From Cladosporium sp. IMV 00045 (taxonomy: Eukaryota; Ascomycota; Dothideomycetes; Cladosporiales; Cladosporiaceae): 31,720 nt of DNA. The position numbers were made by a program, and so were the translations under genes. This document shows, one piece after another, positions 1 to 12,119 of this stretch. How positions within the stretch are numbered: position 1 is the first letter of the stretch; every line of letters starts with the position of its first letter. The stretch spans positions 1-31,720 of the forward strand of contig MSJI02000802.1 of NCBI GenBank assembly GCA_001931905.2. The letters run 5' to 3'. The notes under the pieces were generated by a model, which worked only from the letters and a program-made list of their open reading frames with translations, did no database searches and had not been told where the DNA came from.

Positions 1-59
1 TGTATCGGAAGATATAGGTACGCACGCGCAATATAATCGCCAACAATTATCGTGGGTGG

Positions 60-1666
60 TCAGAAGGGAAGGGGACGTACCTGCTTTTCGAAATCTTCGT
101 AGGCGCGCTCCATCAGCTCGAACTCCAAGCGCCTCAGCTTCATCGCCTGCTCGAAGACCTGGTCTCTGACCTCGGTGCCTTCCCCGTGGGGCACCTCCTC
201 CATGTCATCCTGCGATGCATAGAGCACTTGCATCTGATCAAAGACGCGCTGCTGCAGGATAATCACCGCTCGCAGCCTGTACAGATCGTACAACTCGCTC
301 TGGCCCAGCAGTCTATACAGCTCAGTGGCGCCACCGGTGAGTTCATGTTCTTTGAAGAAACCCTGCACTTCCTCCTCTCCGTCTACCGCTCTCGCTACAT
401 CGAAGTGCAATCCATCCTCCTCGCCCACGCAAAGCAGCCAGACAAATTCACCCTTCCAGTCGACCTCTCCATCCCCTGCGTCAATCAATTTGAACCCCGG
501 CGCGCATCCCGCAGACTGCATCTTCGCCACGCGCATCGTATCGCTCTCTGGCACAACAAGACTCAAGAACAGGGTCTCCGCCGTGACCATGCCTTCGTCT
601 AAGAAACCGTACGAGAACAACATCTCACACGCCCCTTTCTCGTCGCCGTACGAAATGGTAACTTCGTCGCCTTCCGCCAACTCCTTCCCATCCCGCAGTA
701 CGAGCACTGCGTTGCTGGCTTCATCTTTTTCGTAAATGGCAATCGTCCCTTCGTGAGGAGAGTGGTTGGCCAGGTCGACACAGGGCACCATGCAGTGTCC
801 GATTTGCGGGTAATCCAGCGCGCGTGAGCGATACATGGCGTCGACCTGCAGCCAGTCGTCGAAATCTAGATGCGAGCCTGCGATGCGGTACCAGCGTGTG
901 TTCTCTGCGGACTCGCAGACAAGATCCCATTCTCGGCGCAGGGATTTCAACTTTGAGCCTGTGGCGGGCGCGAGTGTGGTTCCGATCAGCAGTTGTAGTT
1001 CGGCTGGTGTCCAGAAAGTCGGAAGGAGTTCCAATGGTAGTGATTTGACGTAGCTAGTAATTGTTAGGATCATGCCCTTTGAGAGTTGATGTAGAGTTGC
1101 GCGTACTCTGTAAATGGACCATGAACACCGACTCGTTCAGCTAGGTCAGGGCAGGAGACTGTGACTTGAAAAAGGAGGAAAGCGAGGATAGCGCCTCGTG
1201 GAGTCTGAAGAAGATACCATATCAGCTTTGATCACTGATATGATGGCAATGGAAGAAGCAGGCAAGGGAGTGTTGAAGGAGAAGAGAAAGAGTATGGTAA
1301 TACTTGATGGCCCATTAGGTTGCACTATTCGCATGTATTACTAACGTAGCACCTGAAGAAGAAAACTAAACAACCTACCCTTCCAAATCCTCCAAGGCTT
1401 TCAAGAAGCTCTCTGAAGTCGCGGTCTACTTTCGCCTGCTCCATAACCTGCTCCTGCGAGAGGATCAGGTCCTTGGGAACGGTGAGCAGGCATTCCGCGC
1501 CCTCGGGAGAGTTCTTGACGGCTTTGGAAGCTAGCAACGCAGAGCCTCTGCCTGCTATGCGACCTGGTGTCACTTCATGAAAGCGCACACCGTTGAGGTG
1601 AGCCCATGGTTTGAGCGCCTCTGGCGGCGGAGAGAGCCAGCCTTGCGATTTGCCATGGCGGAGCAT
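60..1666 (-). CDS. SET-domain protein lysine methyltransferase (RKM/Rubisco-LSMT-like), 3' end uncertain
   Basis: Predicted exons on the minus strand are 1666-1379, 1204-1107 and 1053 to about 60, joining in frame to about 459 residues. Seen: an N-terminal SET motif GRGSALLA (about residues 39-46), the segment RGAILAFLLFQ in the small middle exon, the SET core VDLANHS (NHS about 225-227) and ISYGDEKG...YGF (about 263-279). A helical C-terminal part resembles the Rubisco-LSMT substrate-binding domain. Proteins of this class use S-adenosylmethionine to methylate lysines of non-histone proteins, often ribosomal proteins; the substrate here is unknown. The start at 1666 is the first ATG in the open frame; the frame stays open upstream only to a GTG. 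Intron 2 (1106-1054) has a TCCTAACAA branch site. Odd point: a good GTACGT donor lies at 79-74 just before the in-frame stop, and no AG follows before the left edge, so the gene may continue outside the window. Confidence 0.85.
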
Positions 1667-2716
1667 GTTTTGTGTGCCGGCACGCCTCTGCTGGGGCAAT
1701 ATCGCAGTCACGTCTGCAATAGTACCGACAAAGTGCAGTGCGATAACCTCCCTTGTTATTGGATTTTTGCAGACTGGAGTGACAGGATCGGGCGATGAAT
1801 GTTGTGGTGGTGACGTTGCTGATGCGAATCTAGACTGATCTGTGTGATGTCCTTCACGATGGCCGATTGATGGCTTTGCAGGATTACATCAGGCTGTCTC
1901 GAGCCACCGCTCGCTTCCCGCGGCTGTCGAGCTCAAAGAGGCAGAGAAGCTGCCGATGCTTGCCCTGCTGCAGGGCTATGATGGTGTCCACCGACTAACG
2001 GTTCGAGACAGCAGTGCAGCCTTGAGAAAGTCGTGGGCATGGAAGATTGGAGAAAACAGTGCATGGTAGGATTGTTTTGCCTTGATGGTTGTATACGCAC
2101 AAGCTAGAAAGGGTCGAAGCAGCAGTTTCATTGTCATGTGACAAATAGGTATCTTTCTTTCTAAAAGATTAACAACATGTATGCAAGATACTCTCGGTAT
2201 GCCTCGAAGAAAACGTCCATTCAATGCTGTCAAGTCTGTTCGATGCCACGACTTTTGCTATGAACGATGTCTCTCGTCTCTCAGGGCAAAAAAGGGAAAT
2301 CAGGTTGCAAAGGGCAACCGAGCCGGCTTTGCTTGCTTTGGAGATGGAGTTTACAGGTGCGCACGAGCCATCAACACAAGCCAACACAACAAGCAAAGAT
2401 GCTCCTCAAGTACTCCAGACCCTCCGCCTAAACCTTGACACCGCAACAACAACAACATCATCATCCAACACCTCTTGCATTCTTCTTGCACCGGCTCCGA
2501 GGCGTCTTGTCGTCGTCGTCCGTACTAACCATATCCCTCCTCAACAGCAACAACCAGCTATTCTTTGCGCGCAAGCGTCCAGCACCTCATCCTTGCATAT
2601 CCTTCCCGGCGCACGCCATTCCCTTTCACGAGACAACCGTTTTCTCGACAATCGCATCTGTTGCGCATCACTTTCATCCTTAGCGCTGTCTTCCAGGAGG
2701 GCGCGACGAGGTTTCA
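1667..2716. promoter_or_regulatory. Divergent intergenic region between the SET gene and CDC14
   Basis: About 1 kb between two divergent starts. The right half (about 2390-2700) is rich in CA and CT runs, typical of a filamentous-fungal 5' leader, and belongs most likely to the CDC14 transcript. The open frames here have composition typical of chance ORFs. No specific operator was recognised. Confidence 0.5.
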
Positions 2717-4900
2717 ATGCCTCAATACTCCAACGCGGCGGAAGCGCCTTCCACGACTAGCTATGGACAAGTGATCGAGTACATCGCTGGTGAGCCACAA
2801 CAAACATGGAATCGCTGCAGCACGACGGGATCGCTACCATCTGGTCCTCGCATGCTGCAAGCTCCATTCATTGATACTCCGGGAGAGCCCGATTCTGACA
2901 TGACAATTCTTCACTACAAAGACCGCCTGTACCTCGCTTCATACACCCACCAGCCCGACGAGAACACACCCTTTCCCTACCCGGCCAAGAAGCAGTCGAG
3001 ATCGCCTAGCAAGAAATCTTCCAGGGCGCAGAATGGATCGCAAGCTGCAGCGGAGGACAAGCCTGCTCCCATATACTTTACGATCGACAACAGTCTGCTA
3101 TACAATGCTTTCCACGCCGACTTTGGGCCTTTGCACATCGGACACTTGTACCGCTTTGCTGTGATGCTGCACGACGTGCTTGCGCAGCAGGACAGCGACA
3201 GCAGGCCCGTCGTTTTCTGGAGCCATGCCGACTCTAGAAGTGAGTGATTACTGGAATACAGGTGGATAATGACAGCTCTAACAGTAATCACAGGTCGCGC
3301 AAACGCAGCATGCGTGCTTGCCGTATACATGGTCCTCATTCAGTCGTGGCCTCCTCATCTCGCCCTGGCACCCATCGCGCAGATGGACCCTCCTTGCATG
3401 CCATTCCGCGATGCCGGCTACAGCCAGGCAGACTATTCGCTTACCATCCAGGATGTTGTGTACGGTGTATGGAAGGCAAAGGAGGAGTCCCTCGTAGGTC
3501 TGAAGGAATTCAGCCTTGAGGAGTACGAGAGATTCGAAAGAGTCGACCAGGGTGATTTCAACTGGATAACGCCCGACTTCCTCGCTTTTGCCAGCCCCCA
3601 GCACCGACCGACGACTGTCATTAAACCCACCGACCCACAGTACGCAACGCTTCCCACCACATTGTCAGCCCTCCAAAAGGACAGGACTCTGCCTTCGCCG
3701 TTTAAGAACGTGCTCAAGCACTTTGTCGAGCGCGACGTTGGTCTTGTTGTCAGACTGAACTCCGAACTCTACTCCTCATCTCACTTTACCGCTCTTGGTA
3801 TCAAGCACCTCGACATGATCTTCGACGATGGCACCTGCCCTCCTCTGAGCCTCGTTCGCAAGTTCGTCAACCTCGCTCACGTCATGATCAACGAGAAGAA
3901 GAAGGGCATCGCCGTGCACTGCAAGGCTGGTCTGGGACGAACTGGCTGCCTCATTGGCGCTTACCTCATTTACCGCCACGGCTTCACTGCCAACGAGATG
4001 ATCGCGTTCATGCGCTTCATGCGCCCAGGAATGGTCGTTGGACCGCAACAACACTGGCTTCATCTCAACCAGGGAACTTTCCGCGAGTGGTGGTACGAGG
4101 ACACCATGAAGGAGAAGATCATGGCATCCATGCAGATGCAGCCTTCGACGCCCAACCGCCTCACCCAATCCAGCAGAAGACTTGCGAGCAACGGACAAAC
4201 ATTCACACCACCCAACGCCGACCGCCAACAGACGAGCCCTCGCCGTGCCGCGCTTGGAGAGATCACCAACAACGAACAAGCGAGCAATAACCCATACACC
4301 TCATCAGACGACGTCAAGCCCTCACGCATCTCAGACGAGAACCTTCCTGCACCAACACCAGGTCAGCCGCGTAAAACCAGCAAATTGTACAGCACACGCA
4401 AGATGATGGCCGAAAACCAGCCATTCGACATCAAGCCCGAATCAGAAGTTGTTACCATGCAGCGCTCAACAGGCCCCATCGACAACGCCAGCGAAAGCGA
4501 AGAAGAGCAAACCCTCCGCGCCCTCGCCGCCCGCAAATCATCACAGTCCCCCAACCATCACGGTCTGACCCGCAGCGGCAAGCGCCGCGCCATCTCCTGC
4601 ACAACGACCACCACCACGACCACCAAATGGGACGGTCTGACCGACACCAGCGACGGGGAGAACGTGCAGCCCTCCATCGACGAGATGTCTCTCCCCCTCG
4701 AAGAGCGCATGTCCTCTCCCACGCGCGCGCCCAAGACCCCCGGCGGCCGCTCCGGCAGCGGAGTCGGCACCCTCAGCGTCGGCAAGCGCTCGTCGCCCAG
4801 CCGCCGCAGCACCGAGGGCAAGACCAGCGTGCGCAAGACCAGCGGCCGCGTCGGCAGCATGGGCACGCAGCCGCTCACTCGCTCCACCAGGGGCTTGTAG
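2717..4900 (+). CDS. CDC14: Cdc14-type dual-specificity protein phosphatase
   Basis: Exons 2717-2789, 2922-3239 and 3294-4900 join in frame to a 665-residue protein. The introns are GTGAGC...AAAG and GTGAGT...ACAG, and both junctions restore conserved Cdc14 sequence (IEYIADRLYLASYTH; ADSRSRANAAC). Order: an N-terminal non-catalytic phosphatase-like half (about 18-190), then the catalytic half with the active-site P-loop HCKAGLGRTG (Cys about 340) and the downstream FMRFMRPGMVVGPQQHWL segment. After that comes a disordered tail of about 250 residues rich in Ser, Thr, Pro, Arg and Lys with many SP/TP sites. Cdc14 removes Cdk phosphates at mitotic exit and in cytokinesis/septation; the tail in the family carries localisation and phospho-regulatory sites (established knowledge). 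Start ATG at 2717 has a fair context (TTTCAATGCC), and no conserved sequence lies upstream. The catalytic region is very well conserved, so identity is near certain. Confidence 0.97.
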
Positions 4901-5369
4901 ATGATTTACTGCATCTCTGGCAATTCAATGGCGATACGGCGTAAAGAGCAAAAGAAAAGAAATCCATCTCGTTGTCCACAGTTAGGCGGATGATTTCTTG
5001 GGGTGTGGTTGGGCTTGACTTTGGTTTATTCTAAAGGGTTTCATGACACGCGAGCGAAAGGGGAACGAACCTCGCGCATATTTTCGTACTATCGGGGTCT
5101 TGTCTTGATTTTGGTTTTCTTTCTGGCATGGGGTTCCGGGAGTTGCGCGATTCGGCCGGTCTGGGTGACTTGAGGGTGTTTTTCTGGGGAGATTGTTTCA
5201 TTTTGAAAGCATGACGACTTTGTTGCGTTGCGTGCATGGTTCTTTTTGGGGTCTTGAGAGCATCCGGCGGGATATATGTTGTGCTCCCTTGTTGGGTTTT
5301 TTTGTCGAACTTCAAATTTCATGTTCAAAACTTTTCACTCTGATGGGATGCGCTATGTCTCTTTCTGTC

Positions 5370-5389
5370 CTCTCTCTCTCTCTCTCTCT
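5370..5389. repeat. (CT)10 microsatellite
   Basis: Ten uninterrupted CT units, followed by TTTCCAG, in the region downstream of CDC14. Likely polymorphic in length between strains. Confidence 0.9.
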
Positions 5390-6964
5390 TTCCAGGCGTC
5401 GCTTCTGCTCTCGCTTGTGAAATGCCTGTGTTTTGGCTTTGGGCCATGGGAAAATTGAGACATCTGGAGCGGACATTTTGAAGGGGGAGGAAATCACCTT
5501 GCCTACGGAACTGTTCTCTTTGTTCTTCATGGTCCCGTCGTGTTGCTCTCGGTCGCTTCTTACCAACCTAACTCTCGACGATGGTGCGGAATGTAAATAG
5601 AGAGTGTTAATGCACTTCTTGCAATTCGCACGGCGAGGTGGGCATCGATTGCTGGTCATGGTTGAGCATGACGAATGGATGAACGAATGGGTGAACGACA
5701 TGGTTGAGATACCTGTCGAGAGAGCGATGGTGAGGCTGAAATGTCTTTATCTTCTGGATGGTGAGGAAGCGTTCCAGTCATGCTTTACAAGCAGCTTTGC
5801 AGGTGAAGGCATGTAACTTATCGGAGCGTAGCTAGGCGTGGGCATTGCGGCTTTCTGACCTTCCCGCGCGCCGAGTTCTGTAGACGAAATGTCATGGTAT
5901 GGGATCGGTGGATGATCATCCTTATGATTGGCGATGTTCTTGACATGCTTGTGTTCTCGATCGCCGCCAGTGTGAAGGTGGTAGAGATGCAGGACGGTCG
6001 TGTTACAAGGAGCATTGGTGTTCACGGTTATGTCCAAAAAAACACCCCCTTCCTCAGGAACCATCGAATCGTACAAGTAGTGAATCTCCATCGCACAGGT
6101 GAAACTTGACAAGCATCTACTCAACGATAACAAGGAAAGAGGAACATGACTCCATCCTTCTTCAATGTTTAGTGACAAGCGACGTTCCATCATCAATAGG
6201 TTTAGGGTTGGGGTAAGATTTGACTTTACCGGCCCGAGAAAGTCCATCAAGATTTTTCATGCGGTTCGTGACTGACGATAGACAGACGGATGCCCAACGA
6301 CATCGAAGACCAGCAGATGCATTTCCAGAATGAGAATCTCACGATCCTTCGAATATGCTGCTCATTGGACTCATTCCACCAATGATCCGAGGTTAGGCTG
6401 TGAAGCAGATGTTGAGAAAACGTTATCAGAGCGTTTGGGCTGTCGGCAATTGAATTTCTCCGTGAGCATTTCCTCGCGCGCTGCTGGGAAAGGGCCGAGT
6501 TTCTGTGGTGTCTCCGAGGACGGCGTTTACCTCTCACAGGCGATTTACAAAAGCAATTGGGAAGCACAATACATGGTTATCGGTATTTTTCTAGAGCATT
6601 CAATTCGGGAATGCGCTGTCATCAAGTGTGTTGCTTGGCCGCCTCGACACGCCAAGATAGTGACGAAAGGTCTAGTTAAGCAGCAGTCAACAGGGTAACT
6701 GCGTTATTGATGCAATGCAATGCAAGCTGTCGCATCAGACGCCTGCGTGAAGTAAAGTACTGCAAGTGTGCTGTTCGGAAGTGCGCGGATTGCTGTTTTG
6801 GAAGAGTAGGAGGGATGACGGTGGAAAAGTACCAGCGGGATGCCGCTTACGGTATGTCTTCATGGTTGTGTCAGCGATTAGAGAGCCACCGAGCTGCAGC
6901 CGCGGCGACCTGGCAATTGTCATTATTATTATGAGGACCGTTAGCCCCGCCGAGGGGAAAAGGG

Positions 6965-6983
6965 AAGCAGAGCAGAGCAGAGA
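6965..6983. repeat. Short GCAGA tandem repeat
   Basis: AGCAGAGCAGAGCAGAG, an imperfect pentamer repeat. The same motif recurs at about 7556-7577, about 600 bases nearer the transketolase start. Confidence 0.7.
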
Positions 6984-7550
6984 AAGCAGCATCTACCGTT
7001 TTAGCATCCATCCACCACGTTGCTAGGCCGAACAGACCGTTATCACCAGACTACCTACTCCGATCAACTATTACCCTGCCCACTAGGTAGTTTCCACGGT
7101 CTCTTTTGATTGGCAAAAGAAACCATAGCCAAAAAAGCAGCAGACAGATAGCCGCGCCAGGCCAGCTCAGCAAGTCTCGCCGGATAACACGGTGGTCGCT
7201 TGTTTGTGATTTAGCCGCGCAGACACCGAAACCCGCGCGCACGAGCATTTGGGTAAGTGGTTGAGTAATAATCCGACACACGTCTTGTTACACACGAGGG
7301 TGAGATGATATCAGGCAAAAGCCGAGGAGGGCAGCAACACAGACGCTACACCACTGGACCGGCGAGGCTAAGCATGCTAGCATCCCATGCACACACTCAA
7401 CATGCACTGCTAGTGATGATGCCACGCGAGGAGGGAAGGCCGAAAGCAATAACGGAGGGAGGATTAAATCATAGGGACTATGGACTGCACGCAGCAAATG
7501 GAATGACATCGCTGATCTCGGCGAGGGCATCATCATACATCATTGCTCGC

Positions 7551-7588
7551 CAGACAGCAGAGCAGAGCAGAGCAGACAGACAGACAAA
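7551..7588. repeat. GCAGA/CAGA tandem repeat upstream of transketolase
   Basis: CAGACA followed by four GCAGA units and then CAGACAGACA. Purine-rich on the plus strand, about 450 bases before the transketolase start codon, so probably promoter rather than coding. Confidence 0.75.
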
Positions 7589-7621
7589 GACACTAGGGAG
7601 AAACACCACTGACCATTCGCT

Positions 7622-7623
<2 letters not shown>

Positions 7624-7657
<34 letters not shown>

Positions 7658-7659
7658 TT
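7624..7659. repeat. CAGGCT hexamer repeat, six units
   Basis: Five perfect CAGGCT units and a sixth CAGGTT, about 370 bases upstream of the transketolase start. In one frame it would encode Gly-Ser repeats, but the reading frame around it is not a credible gene. It probably lies in the promoter or distal 5' leader. Confidence 0.9.
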
Positions 7660-7859
7660 CACACTCAACTTCTCAACTCCATTTATTAGGTATTGTTGCC
7701 CGTCCGCCGCCGCCGCCGCATCCCACCAAGCATCGAACAGCAAAACAGAGGCAGCCCACCAAAAAACACCTGCCCCACCAGCCAGCGTCATTCGCTGGCC
7801 GCTTGCTTCGATCCCCCCGCCGAACTTTTCACCCACCGCGACTTCACGCCACCTTGTCG

Positions 7860-8031
7860 CCCTGTCCTGTGCCTGCACTGATCCGCGCTCCACTATTATC
7901 GTCTCGTCTCGTCTCCTCAGCACTCATCTCAACTCTCTTCTTTGCTCTTGCATCCTCTCCTCTCTCTCCACTACCACCACTCCTCTTCCTCTTTACGCTT
8001 TACGACAGTTCCATCGATCAACACCGCAAAG
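7860..8031 (+). promoter_or_regulatory. Pyrimidine-rich 5' leader of transketolase
   Basis: Long CT-rich tract (CTCGTCTCGTCTCCTC..., CTCTCCTCTCTCTCC) directly before the start codon. Such tracts are common near transcription starts of highly expressed genes in filamentous ascomycetes. The start context CGCAAAGATGGG is also typical of a strongly translated gene. Confidence 0.6.
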
Positions 8032-10378
8032 ATGGGCTACGACAAGACCGACCAGCTGGCCATCAACACCATCCGCACTCTCGCCGTATGTTTGTTTTGT
8101 TGGGACCGCCCTCTCCCACCTTACCCGGGAGCGCTCTCTGCGTCATAAGCTCCTCTGCTATCTGCAGAAACAGTCCTCACTAACACCAATGCCAGGTTGA
8201 TGCCACCTTCGCCGCCAACTCCGGCCACCCCGGTGCGCCTATGGGCATGGCCCCGGTCGTGAGTCTTCCCATTTCCAGCTCCATCTCCTCGCCTGCGAAC
8301 CCGCTAACCCACCACCTCCCACCAGTCTCACGTCCTCTTCAACAAGTTCATGAAGTTCAACCCCAAGAACCCCAAGTGGCTGAACCGTGACCGCTTCGTC
8401 CTCTCCAACGGCCACGGCTGTGTGCTCCAGTACTCTCTGCTGCACCTGTTCGGCTACAAGCTCTCCATCGACGACCTCAAGAACTTCCGCCAGGTCGACT
8501 CCATCACCCCTGGTCACCCCGAGTCTCACGACACCGAGGGCATTGAGGTCACCACTGGTCCCCTCGGCCAGGGTTTCGCCAACGCCGTTGGTCTCGCCAT
8601 TGCTGAGCGCCAGACCGCTGCTACCTTCAACAAGCCTGGCTACGAGCTTGTCAACAACTACACCTACTGCTTCTTCGGTGATGGCTGCGCCATGGAGGGT
8701 ATCGCCTCTGAGGCTGCCTCCACCGCCGGTCACCTTCAGCTCGGCAACCTGATCACCTTCTACGACGACAACCACATCTCCATTGGTAAGGAAAACCGTA
8801 CACTTTGAAATTGGAACACAGCTAACAGCACATTACAGACGGTGACACCAAGTGCGCCTTCACTGAGGACGTCAGCAAGCGCTTCGAGTCTTACGGCTGG
8901 CACGTCGTGTGGGTCAAGGACGGTGACAACGACCTCGAGGGCATTGAGGCCGCCATCAAGGAGTGCCAGTCCGTCAAGGACAAGCCCTCCATGATCAGAC
9001 TCACCACCACCATTGGCTTCGGCTCCAAGCTCCAGGGCACTGGTGGTGTCCACGGTAACCCCCTCAAGGAGGACGACTGTAAGCAGGTCAAGGAGAAGTT
9101 CGGCTTCGACCCCTCCAAGAGCTTCGTCGTTCCCCAGGAAGTCTACGACATGTACCACAAGCACGCCGACGAGGGCGCCGCTGCCGAGCAGGAGTGGAAC
9201 AAGCTCCTCGAGAAGTACGCCCAGGAGCACCAGAAGGAGGGCGCTGACCTCAAGCGCCGCCTGACTGGCAAGCTTCCCGACGGCTGGCAGGAGGCTCTCC
9301 CGACCTACAAGGTCTCCGACCCCGCCATTGCTTCCCGTAAGCTCTCCGAGACTGTCCTCGAGAAGATCTACGATGTCATTCCTGAGTTCGTCTCCGGCTC
9401 TGCCGATCTGACTGGCTCCAACAACACCCGCTGGAAGGCCGCCGTCGACTTCCAGCCCCCCAGCACCGGCATTGGTGAGTGGAACGGCCGCTACATGCGC
9501 TACGGTGTGCGCGAGCACGCCATGGCCGCCATCATGAACGGTCTGTCCGCCTACGGCACCCTCATCCCCGCCGGTGGCACTTTCCTCAACTTCGTCTCCT
9601 ACGCCGCCGGTGCCGTCCGTCTCTCTTCCCTCTCTCAGCAGCGCGTCCTCTACATCGCCACCCACGACTCCATCGGTCTTGGTGAGGACGGCCCTACCCA
9701 CCAGCCGATTGAGACCCTCGCTCACTTCCGCGCTCTGCCCAACATGATGGTCTGGCGCCCGGCTGACGGTAACGAGTGCTCTGCTGCTTACTACGTTGCC
9801 CTCACCTCCCAGCACACCCCCTCCATCCTTGCCCTCACTCGCCAGAACCTTCCCCAGCTCGAGGGTTCCACCATCGAGAAGGCCATCAAGGGTGGTTACG
9901 TCGCTCTCGAGGACAAGGAGGCCGCCGTCACCCTTGTCTCCACCGGTTCTGAGGTCTCCATCTGTCTCGAGGCCGTCAAGACCCTCAAGGAGAAGCACAA
10001 CCTCAAGGCTCGTGTCGTCTCCATGCCCTGCACTGAGGTCTTCGACGCTCAGCCCAAGGACTACAAGCTCTCCGTCATCCCCGACGGCATCCCCTCCATG
10101 TCCGTTGAGGTCATGTCCACTCTCGGCTGGGAGAAGTACTCTCACGAGCAGTTCGGTCTCAACCGCTTCGGTGCCTCCGGCCCCTACAAGAAGGTTTACG
10201 AGGTAAGAAATGATCAACCAATAAGCTTGACTTCGAACGACGTACTGACATTCTCTCACAGAAATTCGAGTTCACTCCCGAGGGCATCTCCAAGCGCGCC
10301 GCCGCCACCGTCGACTTCTGGAAGGAGGTCAAGCCCCTCCGCTCTCCCGTCAACCGCGCTTTCCAGCAGCTCATCTAA
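8032..10378 (+). CDS. TKL1: Transketolase
   Basis: Five exons, 8032-8085, 8196-8258, 8326-8785, 8839-10202 and 10262-10378, join in frame to 685 residues, the usual length for fungal transketolase. All introns are GT-AG; intron 1 has a CTCACTAACAC branch site. Visible motifs: the first-exon start [38 protein letters not shown], the thiamine-diphosphate/metal motif GDGCAMEG (GDG about 157-159), the conserved GVHG, the REHAM segment with the catalytic Glu, and the transketolase motif [10 protein letters not shown] (EDG about 475-477). The cytosolic enzyme moves two-carbon ketol units between sugar phosphates in the non-oxidative pentose phosphate pathway, using thiamine diphosphate and a divalent metal. 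Codon use is strongly C-ending, as expected for an abundant enzyme; this also creates a long open frame on the opposite strand. No targeting peptide is seen. Confidence 0.98.
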
Positions 10379-12119
10379 GCTCGTTGCAGCGACGTGTTGA
10401 TGAATGTGCGATGAGGACTTTTGTTACGACCCTGAAAAGAAACCAGAAAATATGATGAGAAGCAAGAAACTTGTGGAAAAGAAATCCGGGACATTGAGAC
10501 GAATTTTCTTTTCTTTCCTCTTCGTCTCTGGATAATAATCCAAAGAAAAAGATATGCTAGATAGACCACAATCAGGGCTACATGGGAATATGAAATTTGA
10601 TATTTTGTTGTAATCGTCTTGGGTGCATCTGTGACTTACATGAATACCGCTAAGCACCACAACACATCAATGCTGCTGCTGCTGCAGCGTGAGCGCTTGC
10701 GTCTAGAAACGGACATGCCAATAAATGCAATTGACTTTCTGACTGACATGCGCCGCCTAGGCGGATTGAATACCGAGAGCGCTTGTGCGTTTCAGACTAT
10801 TGTCCTTCACGTGCTTCGAAGGACGTCGACGCAGAACCGAACGTCTGGGCTCGGCGGCAAGGCGGGTCGTGAATCTTAATTTACTCCTCTGGCGATTGCA
10901 TTTTCGAAGTACAATCAATTGAATCCATGCGTGGATGCATGCTGGAAGTTTACTTTCAGTTTCGACTTTCGGACGATGGGTGATGCGAAGCGATTGGAGA
11001 TGAAAGTGTCACTGGGCTGGCTTGGGCTGAGGTTCACTGGCCGTGGTACGGTGCGCACCTACGAGCCTACGACTTTCATCCAAGAACATCGTACGTTCAT
11101 CTCTTTAACGACTGAACAAGAACAGAACGCCCTCAGCTCGCTTAGACGAAGAACGCTTGATCTTGATTCTTGAGATGCCGCCGCACAAAGCGCCATGGCG
11201 CCTTTAATGAAAGCACATCTCTCTTCTCGGTTATCGCCGTCCCAGTGCCCACGCTACTGGTCCAAGAGAAGGATTTCGATGTTTTAGCTTTTCCCCTTGG
11301 CCTCCTGCACTGCAATCTCGCAATGCAAGCCATCGCAATGGCCGCCGGACTTTGTTCCTCCACTTCCTATTTCTGTGATACTTAGGGAGGCGCGGCTTGT
11401 GAAACACCGAAGGGAACTCTCGTCTATAGGCCACGCCTCCACTTTCGTGTAAGGTTCGCCACGGGCGATAAGGCTCGAGTGGGCTTGCGTTCACGGCGCT
11501 CTGGTGCGACAGCCTTACACACGGCAGTCTCAGTAAACGAGCGGGAGTGCCGAGGACGGCAAGACGATGGTTTTTCTTCACCTCCTTCTGGACTGGACAA
11601 GGCTGGTCGTAGGGGGCTTCTGCGATAGGCCACTTCGGACGTCTGCAGTTTGGCACATCCACATCTGATCTCATTGGGGAGATGGATCTCTTTTTTTCGA
11701 GCAGCATACAGACGCTTGGCTCCTGTGGGTTATAGTTCGGTCTGGTGTTTTGCGCCAACACCGCGAACTGTACTGTGTGATGCAGAGACGGCAGAGGAGA
11801 CTGAGTTTTGTGGAACGACTGACGACCTTGCCTCTTTGTCTGTAGGTACCCGCGTACCGAACTCCTACAGGGACCCACGGACATGAGGGACAGTATATAC
11901 GTATCTACGTATCTCCCAATGACTTTGTGATTTTCCTTTTCGCACAGAGGTAACCCCCTACTTTGGTTCCTTCAAGTCGTTCCCTTCTTCCGTTTGCTTG
12001 GACTGGTCTCCTTGAACGGCTACATTCTTTTGTCGTTTCATTAAACACTCGTTGACATTGAATCATTCACTTTTCTTTAACATCAATCTACAGGTCCGGC
12101 ACCGAAGCAGTACAGCAAC
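10379..12119. other. Intergenic region, transketolase to DUF1996 gene
   Basis: Begins with an AT-rich stretch (to about 10620), most likely the transketolase 3' untranslated region. The last 200 bases form the leader of the DUF1996 gene. A tandem TACGTATC pair sits at 11898-11913. A 217-codon open frame on the minus strand (11231-11884) is Arg/Pro/His-rich and looks like chance. No RNA gene recognised. Confidence 0.5.

Larger units (their letters stand above)
4901..8031. other. Long gene-poor interval between CDC14 and transketolase
   Basis: About 3.1 kb without a gene I can support. It contains the CDC14 3' untranslated region, a CT microsatellite, two GCAGA-type repeats, a CAGGCT hexamer repeat, and from about 7600 the promoter and pyrimidine-rich leader of the transketolase gene. 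Open frames of 120-170 codons occur on both strands (for example 5747-6250 minus and 6330-6698 plus), but none shows a domain or convincing protein composition. A non-coding transcript is possible but cannot be shown from sequence. Confidence 0.5.

Noticed and set aside
2224..2760. A 178-codon frame upstream of CDC14
   Set aside because: Ser/Thr/Arg-rich translation of a CA-rich leader; overlaps the CDC14 start in another frame.
5747..6250. A 167-codon minus-strand frame
   Set aside because: No recognisable domain and chance-like composition; cannot be supported without expression or conservation.
7305..8183. A 292-codon plus-strand frame with Gly-Ser repeats
   Set aside because: The Gly-Ser run is just the CAGGCT repeat; the frame runs through the leader, first exon and first intron of transketolase in the wrong frame.
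8760..10259. A 499-codon open frame antisense to transketolase
   Set aside because: It is a by-product of the strong C-ending codon bias of the sense gene; composition is Leu/Val/Gly/Glu-rich with no domain, and it spans an intron of the real gene.
11231..11884. A 217-codon minus-strand frame
   Set aside because: Arg/Pro/His/Ser-rich with no domain, signal or compositional order. Kept only as a remote possibility for an orphan gene.
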